Positions 24,148 through 40,159 of a DNA stretch of 64,000 nt are shown one piece after another. Position 1 is the stretch's first letter; every line of letters starts with the position of its first letter. The notes below the pieces were generated by a model. That model did no database searches and was not told the origin of the DNA. It saw only the letters and a list, made by a program, of their open reading frames with translations. Origin of the DNA: Gyrodactylus bullatarudis (taxonomy: Eukaryota > Platyhelminthes > Monogenea > Gyrodactylidea > Gyrodactylidae); NCBI GenBank assembly GCA_012064415.1, contig SSNU01000333.1, forward strand, positions 78,415 through 142,414, written 5' to 3'. Position numbers and translations under genes: made by a program.

Positions 24148-24237
24148 TTTAAAAACCGCCTTTTGTTAGAATCTTGTTCACCTAAATAAACTTTTTCTAT
24201 TACAAATTTCGTTTTGTCAAAGTTCTTATTCAACTGG
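24148..24237. promoter_or_regulatory. Bidirectional promoter region, UQCRB / ANO10
   Basis: The UQCRB 5'-UTR exon (ending 24148) and the ANO10 ATG (24238) are 90 bp apart in divergent orientation, so both transcription starts must fall in or near this interval unless one gene has a remote exon. No TATA box is obvious. Confidence 0.4.
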
Positions 24238-26250
24238 ATGGAAGCCAGGTTCACAATTTTTGTGACTGCTTGCACTAGCAATAGGACTGAACACAGAAAT
24301 GAACACAATCGTAAAGTAGCCAAGCATCTGGCTTCGATATTATCTGATAAAGATACAAATGGTTTCTCTCTTGTCGTTCATTACTGCTGTGAGGATAAAC
24401 AAGTTGATCATGAGGTTCATTACATAACAGTCAGTGTTCCCAACGAACTTGTTGAAAAATGTCTTGAAACCACTCACAAAAATGTGGCTGATATGAACTC
24501 TGTTTTGCCATCAGAAAAGGCCAGAATAGAAGAATTATCATTAAGAATGATTTCACCATCTGACAAAGCTATAAACGAACTCAAACTTTTGTGTGACTGT
24601 CCCTTCTCACCAAACAAATTCCAGGCTGAAATTAAAACTCCAAAATTTGGGGATTCTGGTTGCCTGGTAGAGTTTGTTAATCAAGGAATTCTTTCATTGT
24701 CCTGTCTGGGAATTACATCTAAACCATTTATACAACACGATAAAGAGCAGCGTAAGAGAGTCTGGTTCGAATCTACTAAACCTATCACTCTTTATCCTTC
24801 AATACCTGAGATTCGAAGCTATTTTGGTAACAACGTGGCACACTACTTTATGATTCTCAGGATCTATTGCTTAATGTTATTGCTTCTCGGGTCTGGTTCA
24901 ATATTTTTCTACAACATCTCATATTTTCACGCCTACTTTTTCGGGGAAACAGACTATGGTGATCCAGAACTAAGAGATATCATGGGAAAACCGTTGAAAC
25001 CTCTTACTTTGCCTCGGATTATCTATGGTCTTTTAACAATATTCTGGTCCTTGTTGCTAATAAAAATGTGGCGCCGAGAAAACAAAGTTGCCAACTATGA
25101 ATGGTCAAAGGACTCTGTGGAAGAGGATAATATCTCAAAATTTATTTTCAGCTCTTATCAGACTCGGCCAGAGTATTTTGGAACTTGGAGATTTTCTAAT
25201 GTCGACCAACAATTAGAGTTACATTTCCTGGCCAGAAATCGTCGATTTAGATATCTTATTACTGCTGGCGTTATCATCATTTGTCTTTTGTTTGCACTTG
25301 TCGTTAATGTTGCTCTTATGAATCTGGAAGGTTATATATTGAACCATCGTTCCCCTTGGCTATACATTCACATGTTGAGTAGTTGGTCTGCCGAGGGAGA
25401 ATTATTTGATCCCAACAGTGACAGTTACTCAGCCTACTTGCCTGGCATTCTCCATCCCATCCTTATTTTCATCATGAATCAGATTGTCTTTCGTACAATC
25501 GCTGAAAAGTTGACAGACTTTGAAAATCATCAAACCAAGGAAGATTACGAAAGCGCTTTGATAATCAAACGATTTCTCTTTGAAGCCATTGATGCATATG
25601 GTTGCCTTTTCTACTTGGGTGTTGTGCTCACCGATTGGAATTCCCTTCAGTCCATGTTGAACATGATGTTCGCAACTGATTCGATTAGAAGAATTCTCTT
25701 GGAAGTTGTCTTTCCTTGGATCAGTTACAAGATGCGTTCAATGAAGGAGAGTAAACTATCAAAGTCCAAGAAGGAAGAGGACCAGACTTCCAAGTCTGAT
25801 AGTGATAGAAAACTTTTGTATGCAGATGTCTACGAGTCCTTTGATGATTACCTAGAATTGGTCCTTCAACAGGGATATTTGGTCCTTTTTGCTACAGCCT
25901 GCCCACCCTTTGTAGCAATAGCTGCATGTGTCTGCTCTTGGATTGAGGCATTCTCGGATTTATTCAAATTGTGCTGGGTTGTACAACGTCCGATGCCCGA
26001 CAAATTGCCAGAAGACAACGGTATCTATATTACTCTCTTTCATATCCAGAGTTGGATTGCTCTTACCACAAATGTTTTGCTTCTCTACTCAAGAGGGGCA
26101 ATAAGTTTAGAGATTATGTTCCTTGTAGAACATTCACTTGTCATTTTGGCCCTCGGAGTGCACTACGCCATAAAGGATGAACCAGTCCATGTGAAGGAGG
26201 CCAAGAAACGAGATATCATCACCCGCATGCGCAAACTAAACATGTGGTAA
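24238..26250 (+). CDS. ANO10: Anoctamin-10-like protein (TMEM16K family), intronless
   Basis: TMEM16 family member of the ER lipid-scramblase branch (human ANO10 about 660 aa). One exon, 670 aa from ATG at 24238. A soluble N-terminal domain of about 190 residues precedes the characteristic entry helix region (EIRSYFGNNVAHYFMILRIY), then multiple membrane spans: about 205-230, 270-290, 340-365, 405-425, 455-475, 545-570, 600-620 and 625-650. The conserved segments FDDYLELVLQQGYLVLF and RPMPDKLPEDNGIY match the ANO10 subgroup rather than ANO1-like chloride channels. It is unusual for this gene to have no intron among intron-rich neighbours. A poly(A) signal AATAAA lies at 26329-26334. Confidence 0.88.
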   Translation: MEARFTIFVTACTSNRTEHRNEHNRKVAKHLASILSDKDTNGFSLVVHYCCEDKQVDHEVHYITVSVPNELVEKCLETTHKNVADMNSVLPSEKARIEELSLRMISPSDKAINELKLLCDCPFSPNKFQAEIKTPKFGDSGCLVEFVNQGILSLSCLGITSKPFIQHDKEQRKRVWFESTKPITLYPSIPEIRSYFGNNVAHYFMILRIYCLMLLLLGSGSIFFYNISYFHAYFFGETDYGDPELRDIMGKPLKPLTLPRIIYGLLTIFWSLLLIKMWRRENKVANYEWSKDSVEEDNISKFIFSSYQTRPEYFGTWRFSNVDQQLELHFLARNRRFRYLITAGVIIICLLFALVVNVALMNLEGYILNHRSPWLYIHMLSSWSAEGELFDPNSDSYSAYLPGILHPILIFIMNQIVFRTIAEKLTDFENHQTKEDYESALIIKRFLFEAIDAYGCLFYLGVVLTDWNSLQSMLNMMFATDSIRRILLEVVFPWISYKMRSMKESKLSKSKKEEDQTSKSDSDRKLLYADVYESFDDYLELVLQQGYLVLFATACPPFVAIAACVCSWIEAFSDLFKLCWVVQRPMPDKLPEDNGIYITLFHIQSWIALTTNVLLLYSRGAISLEIMFLVEHSLVILALGVHYAIKDEPVHVKEAKKRDIITRMRKLNMW

Positions 26251-26661
26251 AACATTTTTTTCGCGACTTATTATAATTATAGATAGCTATTTGCCCACAT
26301 ATTCATCCATTTATATATTTTTCTGTTCAATAAAAATGAAAATCATTTTATTGTACTTCATAAAGATTTAATTTCATTTATTGGGGCAAAAAACAATCTG
26401 CGTATTGGCTGGATAGTCCAACAACAAACAAGGGGTCCAGGGAAATCTTTTGTTCACATTTAAATGCAATAAAAATTGAAAAATAATCAACTAAAAAGTT
26501 TAGACTCAAGAGCATCTTTTGTCATTCAGGATAAGACCTGCGCAGTTTATAAGGATAATTATAACAATATTAATACAATAATACTATTAATAATATGTAG
26601 CAATTCACTCATTGAATACTGAAAGACTCTATGATTTGATTAGAAAAAATACAAATCTTTT

Positions 26662-27229
26662 CTATATTTTGAATGAGACAAGGTTGTCTGCATCACCGTT
26701 CATTTCTGGGCCATCACATGCTGACAACTGTAAATTAAAAATAGTTGCAAATTAATGTCAATCTCCTGCTACAAGTAAATCAGGCGAACTTAAAAATAAC
26801 TCACAATATCTTTTAGTTCCATTAGTTTTTTTTTCACTTCCGATATTTCACTTGATATCTGGCCCAGTTCTTGCTTTGTCTTAATTCCAATCTCCTCCTG
26901 GTTCTTCTCTCTGTGTTCCTCTTCGAGGGTTTTGTCCACTGGCCTAAAGAAAATGGTAAGGATTCAATGAAAAAGAAAAAGATGAATGAAAATGTTATTT
27001 TTGTGAATCTGTAAGAGAAGTAAAATTGGTCTTACCCCCTTCTGAAGAGACCACAACAAAAGTCGCTTGGGTAATTTCCAGTGAGGCCAGTCACTTCTTT
27101 ACCCTCAAAGTAAATTTTGTTCTCTTTAAGCTCATAATCTTCCCCCTCAAGGTCGTCACAGAAGATGGGTTGAATTCGAGGGGTCCTTGGCGAAGACACC
27201 GTTTCCCTATTCACCTCAACAATACTCAT
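26662..27229 (-). CDS. Small coiled-coil protein of unknown function, 132 aa
   Basis: Not recognised. Three exons, 27229-27036, 26943-26805 and 26727-26662, join in phase (133 codons with stop). The N-terminal half is acidic, with a Cys pair in SDFCCGLFRRG. The middle (about residues 65-110) is a charged heptad-like helix, EEEHREKNQEE then SEISEVKKKLMELKDI, likely a coiled coil. There is no signal peptide or membrane span. It converges on ANO10 and its upstream region contains paired CCAAT boxes. Good splice sites and phase make it a convincing gene; the function is unknown. Confidence 0.65.
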
Positions 27230-27299
27230 CAATGCTGACGCACTCACAAAAATCGCAGAGTAATCCAAAATAATGTCTAGCGTATCTTTACTACGTACG

Positions 27300-27450
27300 T
27301 ATCTATCAGCGAATCTTCATCCTATTGATGAGCTCACTATTTATAATTTATTCCATTTAGTTTTTGTATAAACTTTGTGCATTGATAAAGCTATGTTTTT
27401 TCATTTCACAAATCTCCGCCAATCAGAATTACAAATCCACATGAACCAAT
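27300..27450 (-). promoter_or_regulatory. Putative promoter of the small coiled-coil gene, paired CCAAT boxes
   Basis: CCAAT boxes at 27419-27423 and 27446-27450 (ATTGG on the gene's strand) are 27 bp apart, followed by A/T-rich sequence before the start codon at 27229. This is similar in spacing and orientation to the boxes upstream of gene A. Confidence 0.35.
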
Positions 27451-30311
27451 CAAATTGAAAAGTGGTTCATTTTATTTTCACAAAATCCATTCAATGGGAA
27501 TATACACGTATTATTGGTAGTATTCGATAATATATTACAACGTCAAATGTGTATATTATTTTTCCTATTTATGACAATTTATGATGATGTAGCAAGTTTA
27601 GATGATAATTATTATAGAGCAAAGGGCAAAAATTCATCTCGTGTGTAGAGAGAAACGTTTGATTCCGACGAGAAGAGTTTCACTGAAAAGTTTCATCATA
27701 TCCATTAGTTGTGTAATTTTTATGTATTTTCTCGTGTTATTTCAAGGATGACTCTCGTGGAGCATAAACATTACTTTCTCACTGTAATTGTATAATTGAT
27801 TAATTTATTTATCTTTATTGCTGGGTGGCTTTGTTGTTTAACTACAACTCCTTTAAAAGCTATACAATTAAAAAGAAGTAAAAATTCTTAACAAGATACA
27901 AATGCTGACTTTTCAGACTTGAATATCTTTAGAAATTGGACAAGTAACAACTACCTCTTAACGGTAAAGGTGCTTCTCATGGTTATGGAAATCGACAGAA
28001 TGGCTTCTTCTCAAGAAATTAAACTGAAAGGACCCCTTCCAATTAGTCAACTCTGACGCTAAACAGTCAAGATCCTTGTGTCGGCCAGAATACTCTCGAC
28101 TGGAAGCTCACTTTTTTGATCAAGTTACGAAACTAAAGAAGAAGCTCACTTATTTTATTCAAATGCTCAGTGTTGCATAATTGAATCGAAGGAAAATCTA
28201 AGCAAAGAACAAAGTTCATGAAATTTTATCTCAATTTTACTGAAAAAATTCATTCATTATTATCTGGATTTCTTTAGATGCATTTAGTCTAAACTAATTG
28301 ATTAAATCGTGTAATGAGTATTAAGAGGGGGGAAACTGACAAATAAAAGACATGAAAGATTGAAGCGTTAATCGTAAGAAAAAAAGCATAAAGGTCAAAC
28401 TTGATGAATCAGGGTCATTTGAGCTACACGAATTAATTCGGAAAAGAAAAAAAAGTATTTCTTACATGTGAATCGTATACATGTGGGTATTGATTGGTTT
28501 GAATATGAAAAGAAAGAACAAAACCTCTTTGTTTCATCGATTTATTTCGTGTCTATTTTCGAGATTAAACGTGTGCCTTCACTTGAAAATATTAAAAAAA
28601 ACAATGTTTCCCATGTATCAAAGACAAATAATTCAAGAAACCATTTGTTGTTGTACGAATAAAAACCCTAGATCGACCACATTTGATCGTTGAAAATTCA
28701 CACAGTAATTCCAACAAGAGCTCAATCATCTAGACTTATCCAAGATCAAGGACCATGGGACTGAATTTTAATAATCAACTTGACACTTTAGTTTACCATA
28801 CCCAAGACGCTCAGATCTTGGATTATTCCTTTTCAAACAATGTGTATTATTTTGCAATTTCGTGAATTTATACACCTTTCTAATTCCAATTATACATTAT
28901 ATTGAAGGTACAATGAAAATACTCCAATAATTATAATTATTTATTATAATAAATCATTTGAAGAAAAACTATTACTCTTCTCAATAACGAAGAAAGTCTG
29001 CATTTATTTTATTATTGTAATTGAATAAGTTATTAAGGTTTGTTCAGACTCCATATTTTTTGACAGGAATTCACTATCTGATATGAATGTATTCTATAGC
29101 GACTACGTAGCATCTTCATTATGTAACCTGCCATAAAAAAACTGAGATACTTCAGTTCCTCTGATATTGTTTTGGATTGTACTCATATAAAGAACTTCTC
29201 AACAGATCAGAGATCTATCTAATTTGGATGAAAAGGATTGCCACAGATTTCAATTGAATCTTTATGTTTTTAAAAAGCAAAAAATATCTAGATTGTAAAA
29301 ATAATTTCAGCCATAATAAATGTAGCCCAATCGAGAAAAATAATTTATAATTCTCAATAATACTTGTGAGTAACTTCATAAAATAACATATAGATTTTCT
29401 CTATTTTAATTAGATAATTTAAAATTAACAAAAGAATTAAATATTACACCATGATTCTACATTGTACACATCTCTATAAGATACATATCATATAGTCCAT
29501 CAAGAAATAAAGTTCCGGATTTTGCTATGTAGGAATTCTACACTCGATGAATATTTTTCCCATATTGAAAAAATTCATTTAATCACTCTGTCTGAACAAT
29601 TATTTTCAGATATTTTCATGGTTTAACCAAAAAATATTCTTTCTTTTCCTAGACAAGATGAAAAATTTTCTAGGAACACTATAACTCCTTAAAAAAATCC
29701 CCTTCAGACATCATTCCCCATCAATAAAAATGGAGTGTAAATTTTGTGGATTAACTAAAAGTTGTATGTAAACTACATGAGAATCATACTTTTTCATGAC
29801 ACTAAAGTCCATTATCGGACACCTCTCTTTCTTTACATCAACCTTGACCTAAAAATTGGTTTGTGTCATTAGTGAAAAAAGAAATCTGGAGGGTTACTAT
29901 AGTATGAATTTGTACAATTAATCTTTCTAAATACCCATCTCGAGATAATTGGAAAACTTTAAATTCTGCAATCTGAGTTGAATTGCCATAAAACGAAATA
30001 AAATTAATTCACTTATTACAAGATTTGGTTGAAAAGAATTTTTCTTTAAGAGTTTTTTTTGTCTAAAATGGAGAGAGAAAGGTGAATGAGCCCACAATAC
30101 TAGACCAAGGTATAGTTGAGGATTATAAGAATAGTAGTTTATTACTGAATGGAACTACAAGGCCTAGAATATGGATTCATTTTAGTCAAAGTTTCGTGAA
30201 TGATATTTTATTATCGACCATTCTAACAAAATAAAAGAGAGAAGCGAATTAACAAACATTCATATCATATCAACAATTTTATGTTAGATTAAAGTGAGTA
30301 AAAAGTTGGAC
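27451..30311. other. Gene-poor intergenic stretch
   Basis: 2.9 kb of AT-rich sequence with only short random reading frames. I see no conserved protein, tRNA, clear repeat or splice-bounded exon. It could hold 3' exons or the 3' UTR of the CH-domain gene, whose last recognised exon ends next to a donor-like GTGAGT at 30313-30308. Confidence 0.4.
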
Positions 30312-33300
30312 TCACACAGGTGGCACGAACAGAGAATTGATCGAAGAAGATAGCGAGTAATTCCTCTTTTGTGTATTACTATGATTATTATTAATATTGT
30401 TGGAATTATTATCCATAGAAAAGGGATCAAGAGAGTTTGACGTGGAATCATTAGTTGTTGTGACATTTTGAACAGAGGTATTATCATGATTATCTACGGG
30501 ATGATACTGGAAGGCTGGTTTATTCCCAAGTTTCCTACTCTGACTCCATAGATGATTGGTTGGTCTCTCAGAGGAATAGTCATGGACATGCCGACTATTT
30601 GGACTCGTTATAGAATTGTCATTACTGTAAAGGACAAAGCTCGGCCTTGGACTCGAGGTTGAAAAGGTGACAGAGTCTCTATCATTGAAGGTGGTCTTGT
30701 TGACGAGGTTTCCATTCCTGTCGAAATATTGAAATCTTTTGATGAAATTCTCCTTTGGCAGGGATTGGATCAGATAATTCTTTTGATTTGTAATCTTTAA
30801 TTCGCTCTTGTAGATTTTCCTGAGGCAATCTGATTTGGGACTATGGCCAAAACTATTCCTAACCATGGAGTCCTGAAAGGAAATGCTTCTATATTTAAAG
30901 GAAAGAAGTAATTTAGAGATTAGATTTATTTACGTGTTCATCATTGGGATTCTCATAAAGGCTGTTTGGCTTCCTCTCGTAGTCTGGCTTACCACAGGTA
31001 GAATTACTCTGTCTCCTATTGACGCATAACTTTGGTTCATTCGAAATGAGCTTACGGGTTATTCTCTGCTGGAATCTTGAGTCATCGACAATTTTTGGCC
31101 TGGGTATCATATTCCTTTCTGGCTTTTGTGATAAAAAAATAATGATTAACAGGTGCAGAGATTATAAGCTTATCACAAGCTGTTCACAATGATGATGAAC
31201 TATCAATTCAAATTGTATTGTTTTATACTTTACAGTGCATTTGTCAATTTTACTTTTTTTCAAAAATGAACGCAATTCGAAAGGTAAACTTTTTCGCCTG
31301 AACTGAATTAATCAATTTTCTCTTTTTTCGGCTTGATCAAATTTTGGGATTATTTCATGTTTTCTCCTTTAGATTAGATATAGAATATCAACACACATAA
31401 AATTTAGTAGCAAATTACTGTTATTGAAAAATAAAGTTACAGTCCAACTAATAAATAAGGGGGGAAATTCATTACCAAGATTATAATCTTTTGAAAGGAG
31501 AGGAAACCTTGTAATATTTGCGCATTTTGATATTCTTTTCTGATAAGGTGACTAGATCATCAAGTTCTGTTTTTTCAGAGAAACGACTGTTTATTTCACA
31601 AATTTAGTATTTCAAGTGTCTTCAGAGAGTTGGTCTGTACCAAAACCAAGCGCATGCATTTAATCCCTAGCTCAGAAGAAAAGAGAAAACCAACCAAGTG
31701 GTGATGGTCGAAATTTCATACAAAGTTGCCTCGGTGATTGGCTTCAGGGAAGAGGATCAGAAGGATCGCAAGTAAGGCTAAAGAAATAGAGAACTCAAAG
31801 TCAAGTATAAATGAAAAAGGATTTCTCTTGAATTATTCGAAATCTCTACGGCTACAGGTCATTCATCCTTCCTTTGACTAATGTTCAGGCCTGATCACAT
31901 ATAAATTCAGTAAAGAACTTGAGAAGATCCAAAGACAATTCCTCCGTTCTACCATTGACACCTCCTCGTGGAGAATCCTCATTGGGATCCACAGACTTTT
32001 CTTTTCCATGGTAGATATATAGACTCTAGCTAAAGAGCTATCCCAGTCACCATACACCACGAGAAATCATCTCAAAATTCCCTGCATCAAGACCAACACA
32101 AACTGTCTCTCCCTCAAATTTAATATTGCCATGTATTGTCTCTTAGGTCTCCAAATTCGAAGCATATGCGCCTTTTTATTTATGTTAATCCCAGACCAAA
32201 CAGATTTAACCTCCAACTATTTTTAAAAACTATAACTTAGAATATCTTATTTTCTATCTAAAAGTGACTCTTGTTAAGAATTTTGATGGTTATGACTCAA
32301 GGAATAATATCAACTGATTAATATACATGCAGTTGAGGTGAGAACTTACACTTTTGGAAATGTGTCTGAGCTTTCTTAGTTTGTCGAAGCCCCTCCTGAA
32401 GGGAGATTCAAAAGCACTTCGCCTTGAAGATGTTGATCTGTCAATGGGACTGCTACTAGTGGAGGTAGTCTGAATAAGATTCTTTAGATAGTCAACAAAG
32501 TTTTTATTCTCTTGACTGAAATGAAGGTAAATCGAATGCAAGAGTACTGTTATTGCCTTTTCATCTCCATTCGCTATATCTGGAAAGTTATTTCATTTGA
32601 TTATTTTGACATTGAGCAGACTCATTTTCATCTTATGAGTACAACTTAGAGTTAGACAATAATATTTTTGACATTGAAAGATGGAGAGACAGTACACTGT
32701 TACACTCTACTGTGTATACCATAAGATAAAAAAAAGTTTATTGATTTAAAGGGTTTATTTTCAACTAGATTTTAGTTATTTCAAGAATCAAGTTTACACA
32801 CACTTTATCTATCACTCTTTCTCTCTCGCACATTCTCTCAGAGTTTGCCAAGATTTCAGGTTTAAAGCCTTAAAAAAGAGCACATTTTTACATGTAAAAA
32901 CTTATCTAATTAGTGTAATACAAGTTTGAAAAGAAAGATGAAGAAAAATTTGAGATGCAAACGAATTCTTCAATTCAATATGCATTAGTAGAAGTATAGA
33001 AATAAATTTGCGTGGAATTCAGTGACTTGATCGATAGCTAAATATTGTATTACCATCATTAGGTAAAAAATTTGAAACTCAAAATCTTTATATAATAAAA
33101 AGAGTAATTTCTCACGATTATTAATAAATAAAGAGATAAATAAGAATGAATACGTATAACATACCTCCTATAATCAAATTATTAGGTACAGAAACATCGA
33201 GTTGGTTGAGATGATTTATTATAACCTTGAGATTGAACTGTTTATCAAGACTTGATTCAGGATAAAAGATCAGAGAAGGTGGACATGCATTGGCTAAAGG

Positions 33301-33777
33301 AAATGAAAAAGCTGGCTTTAAATCTAGGCCTTTTATACATAAAAATATATATTATATTAAATACACTAAATATAATTAAAACTACATTTGGGCGTAGCTA
33401 AATCCTCACTTTTTTTGCTATTCTTTTTAGGATGATTCATTCATTACTATGACGTTGGGAAAGTAAATAAAGCCTAATACTCACTCAAACTTTTTATCAA
33501 GGCTGCAAATGCAAGTCCATTCTTGATGTATTCCCCATCAAGAGTTTTACTGAAAATCTTTGGATTAACTGCAGTACTATGGCTGTTGAGCCAATTGAGT
33601 AGGTTAGTTTCTTTCTAAAGGTTGATGAAATTAGTTAAAGATTGAATAATGATACAGAATTCTCTCACCATTGGAATAACTCAATTTTACATTTGAATAA
33701 ATTGAATTTGAATTCGATTTTTTAACAAGTCTTGTATAACAAATCAAATCCGTGTCGAGTATTTTGTTTGTATTCAT
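30312..33777 (-). CDS. Calponin-homology (CH) domain protein with disordered tail, 447 aa
   Basis: Six exons, 33777-33669, 33610-33485, 33293-33165, 32579-32350, 31122-30934 and 30872-30312, join in phase to 448 codons. Residues about 37-150 read as an actin-binding-type CH domain: LLNWLNSHS, then NGLAFAALIKSL, QFNLKVIINHLNQL, and DIANGDEKAITVLLHSIY, which resembles the second CH domain of alpha-actinin. A single CH domain is followed by a Ser/Arg/Asn-rich tail of about 280 residues without clear motifs. Likely cytoskeletal or microtubule-associated; the exact family (for example ASPM-like or spectrin-like) is unresolved. The final stop could instead be a donor (GT|GTGAGT), so more C-terminal exons are possible. 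It is head-to-head with PI4KB, with 81 bp between start codons. Confidence 0.72.
31880..32225 (+). mobile_element. Possible degenerate LINE 3' fragment
   Basis: Inside the CH-gene intron, one plus-strand frame stays open for about 110 codons apart from one stop near 32020. It reads KELEKIQRQFLRS, then CIKTNTNCLSLKFN, in the style of the C-terminal end of non-LTR reverse transcriptases. This is weak, motif-level similarity only. Confidence 0.25.
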
Positions 33778-33858
33778 GATTCATTTCGGATTATAATTTA
33801 CACATATTCCAATAAATATGCACTTTGATCATCATATAAATTCAAACTAATGTTCTAG
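33778..33858. promoter_or_regulatory. Bidirectional promoter interval, CH gene / PI4KB
   Basis: 81 bp separate the divergent start codons. The base before the PI4KB ATG completes a splice-acceptor-like gttctag|ATG. If used, PI4KB would need a trans-spliced leader or a remote first exon. Confidence 0.35.
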
Positions 33859-39000
<5,142 letters not shown>

Positions 39001-40159
39001 GCCAAAATTGCCCCCCCTAGTTCTCCCTGTATATAATATTCAGTAATCTCAATTCCACAGAATGAGATAAAGTTAATTGTTTGCGTTGTGAATTGTTCCT
39101 CCCCCTGTCTCTCTCTTTGATCTCTCGTAGATCAAATCATTTATTATATTATCATTAGAGGATGATTTATCATTGTTTTATTTTTCAAATCAACCAGACT
39201 ATTTTTTTGACACATTTCTCTCTTCACCCTGAGTGTGCACTCACTCTGTCCAATGTAACATCTTAACATGGTGCGTTGGACAACATAAAATTCCAAATCG
39301 AACAATTCTATAGATTCCTTTTTTCTCATTTACAATATCAACAAGAAAAGAAACATCACCTAACCCATATTAGTATCTGTATTATTTTTAGAAGTAATAG
39401 TAGTAGTGAACAAGGCATCTCTGTGATGGGAAGATGATCTAATTTTGTGGAAAAAATCACTTTTGTTTTTTTTTGTAAATCATCATCACCATTATCATGA
39501 CTTTGTTTTTGTATTTGATATGAAAAAAAACATTAAAGGACAGGTGTACTTTTCATTGAAAATCCTATTCCTATTGGTCACCAAAAGTTTTCTGTGCTCA
39601 TCAATGATCAATGTTTGATTTCGAGTAGAAATTTCCCTTGTCCTTTTTTATCCTTGTTATCGTATTAGTGTAATTTAATATTTTTATTCTTTCCGGATCA
39701 AAAAAATGTATAAAAGATTCTATTACAATTAAAAAGATTTCTCTTTTATCAAAGATCCACTCTGAATTAGTGAGAAGATTTTGAGGCTTATATGTGTCCG
39801 TATTCTTGAACTTTATTTGAGTAATAACAAGTGTAATAATATCTTCTCAGCAAATCAAAGCTAATACATAAAATAGAGTGTCATATACAGTAATATCTTC
39901 TCATATAATAAATTTTAATTTGACGCATAAATAAGAAACAAATAAAAATAGACTTGGATAAAAACAATAATACAGATCATAGGTATTGACAAATGAAGAT
40001 GGAGTTGATGTAGCCATCACAATGATGTAACTTATCACACACATGTTAATGAATTACTATAATTAGTGAATAGAGACATCTAGATTTGTACACTGACGTT
40101 CCCCCCTTTTTCTGTTTTGGAGCAAACCTCTACTCTTTTGGATTTGCACAGCAGTCTAC
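39001..40159. other. Convergent 3' intergenic region, PI4KB / OSBPL
   Basis: Contains both 3' UTRs. AT-rich with T/C-rich runs after the PI4KB stop. No gene or repeat was recognised. Confidence 0.45.
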
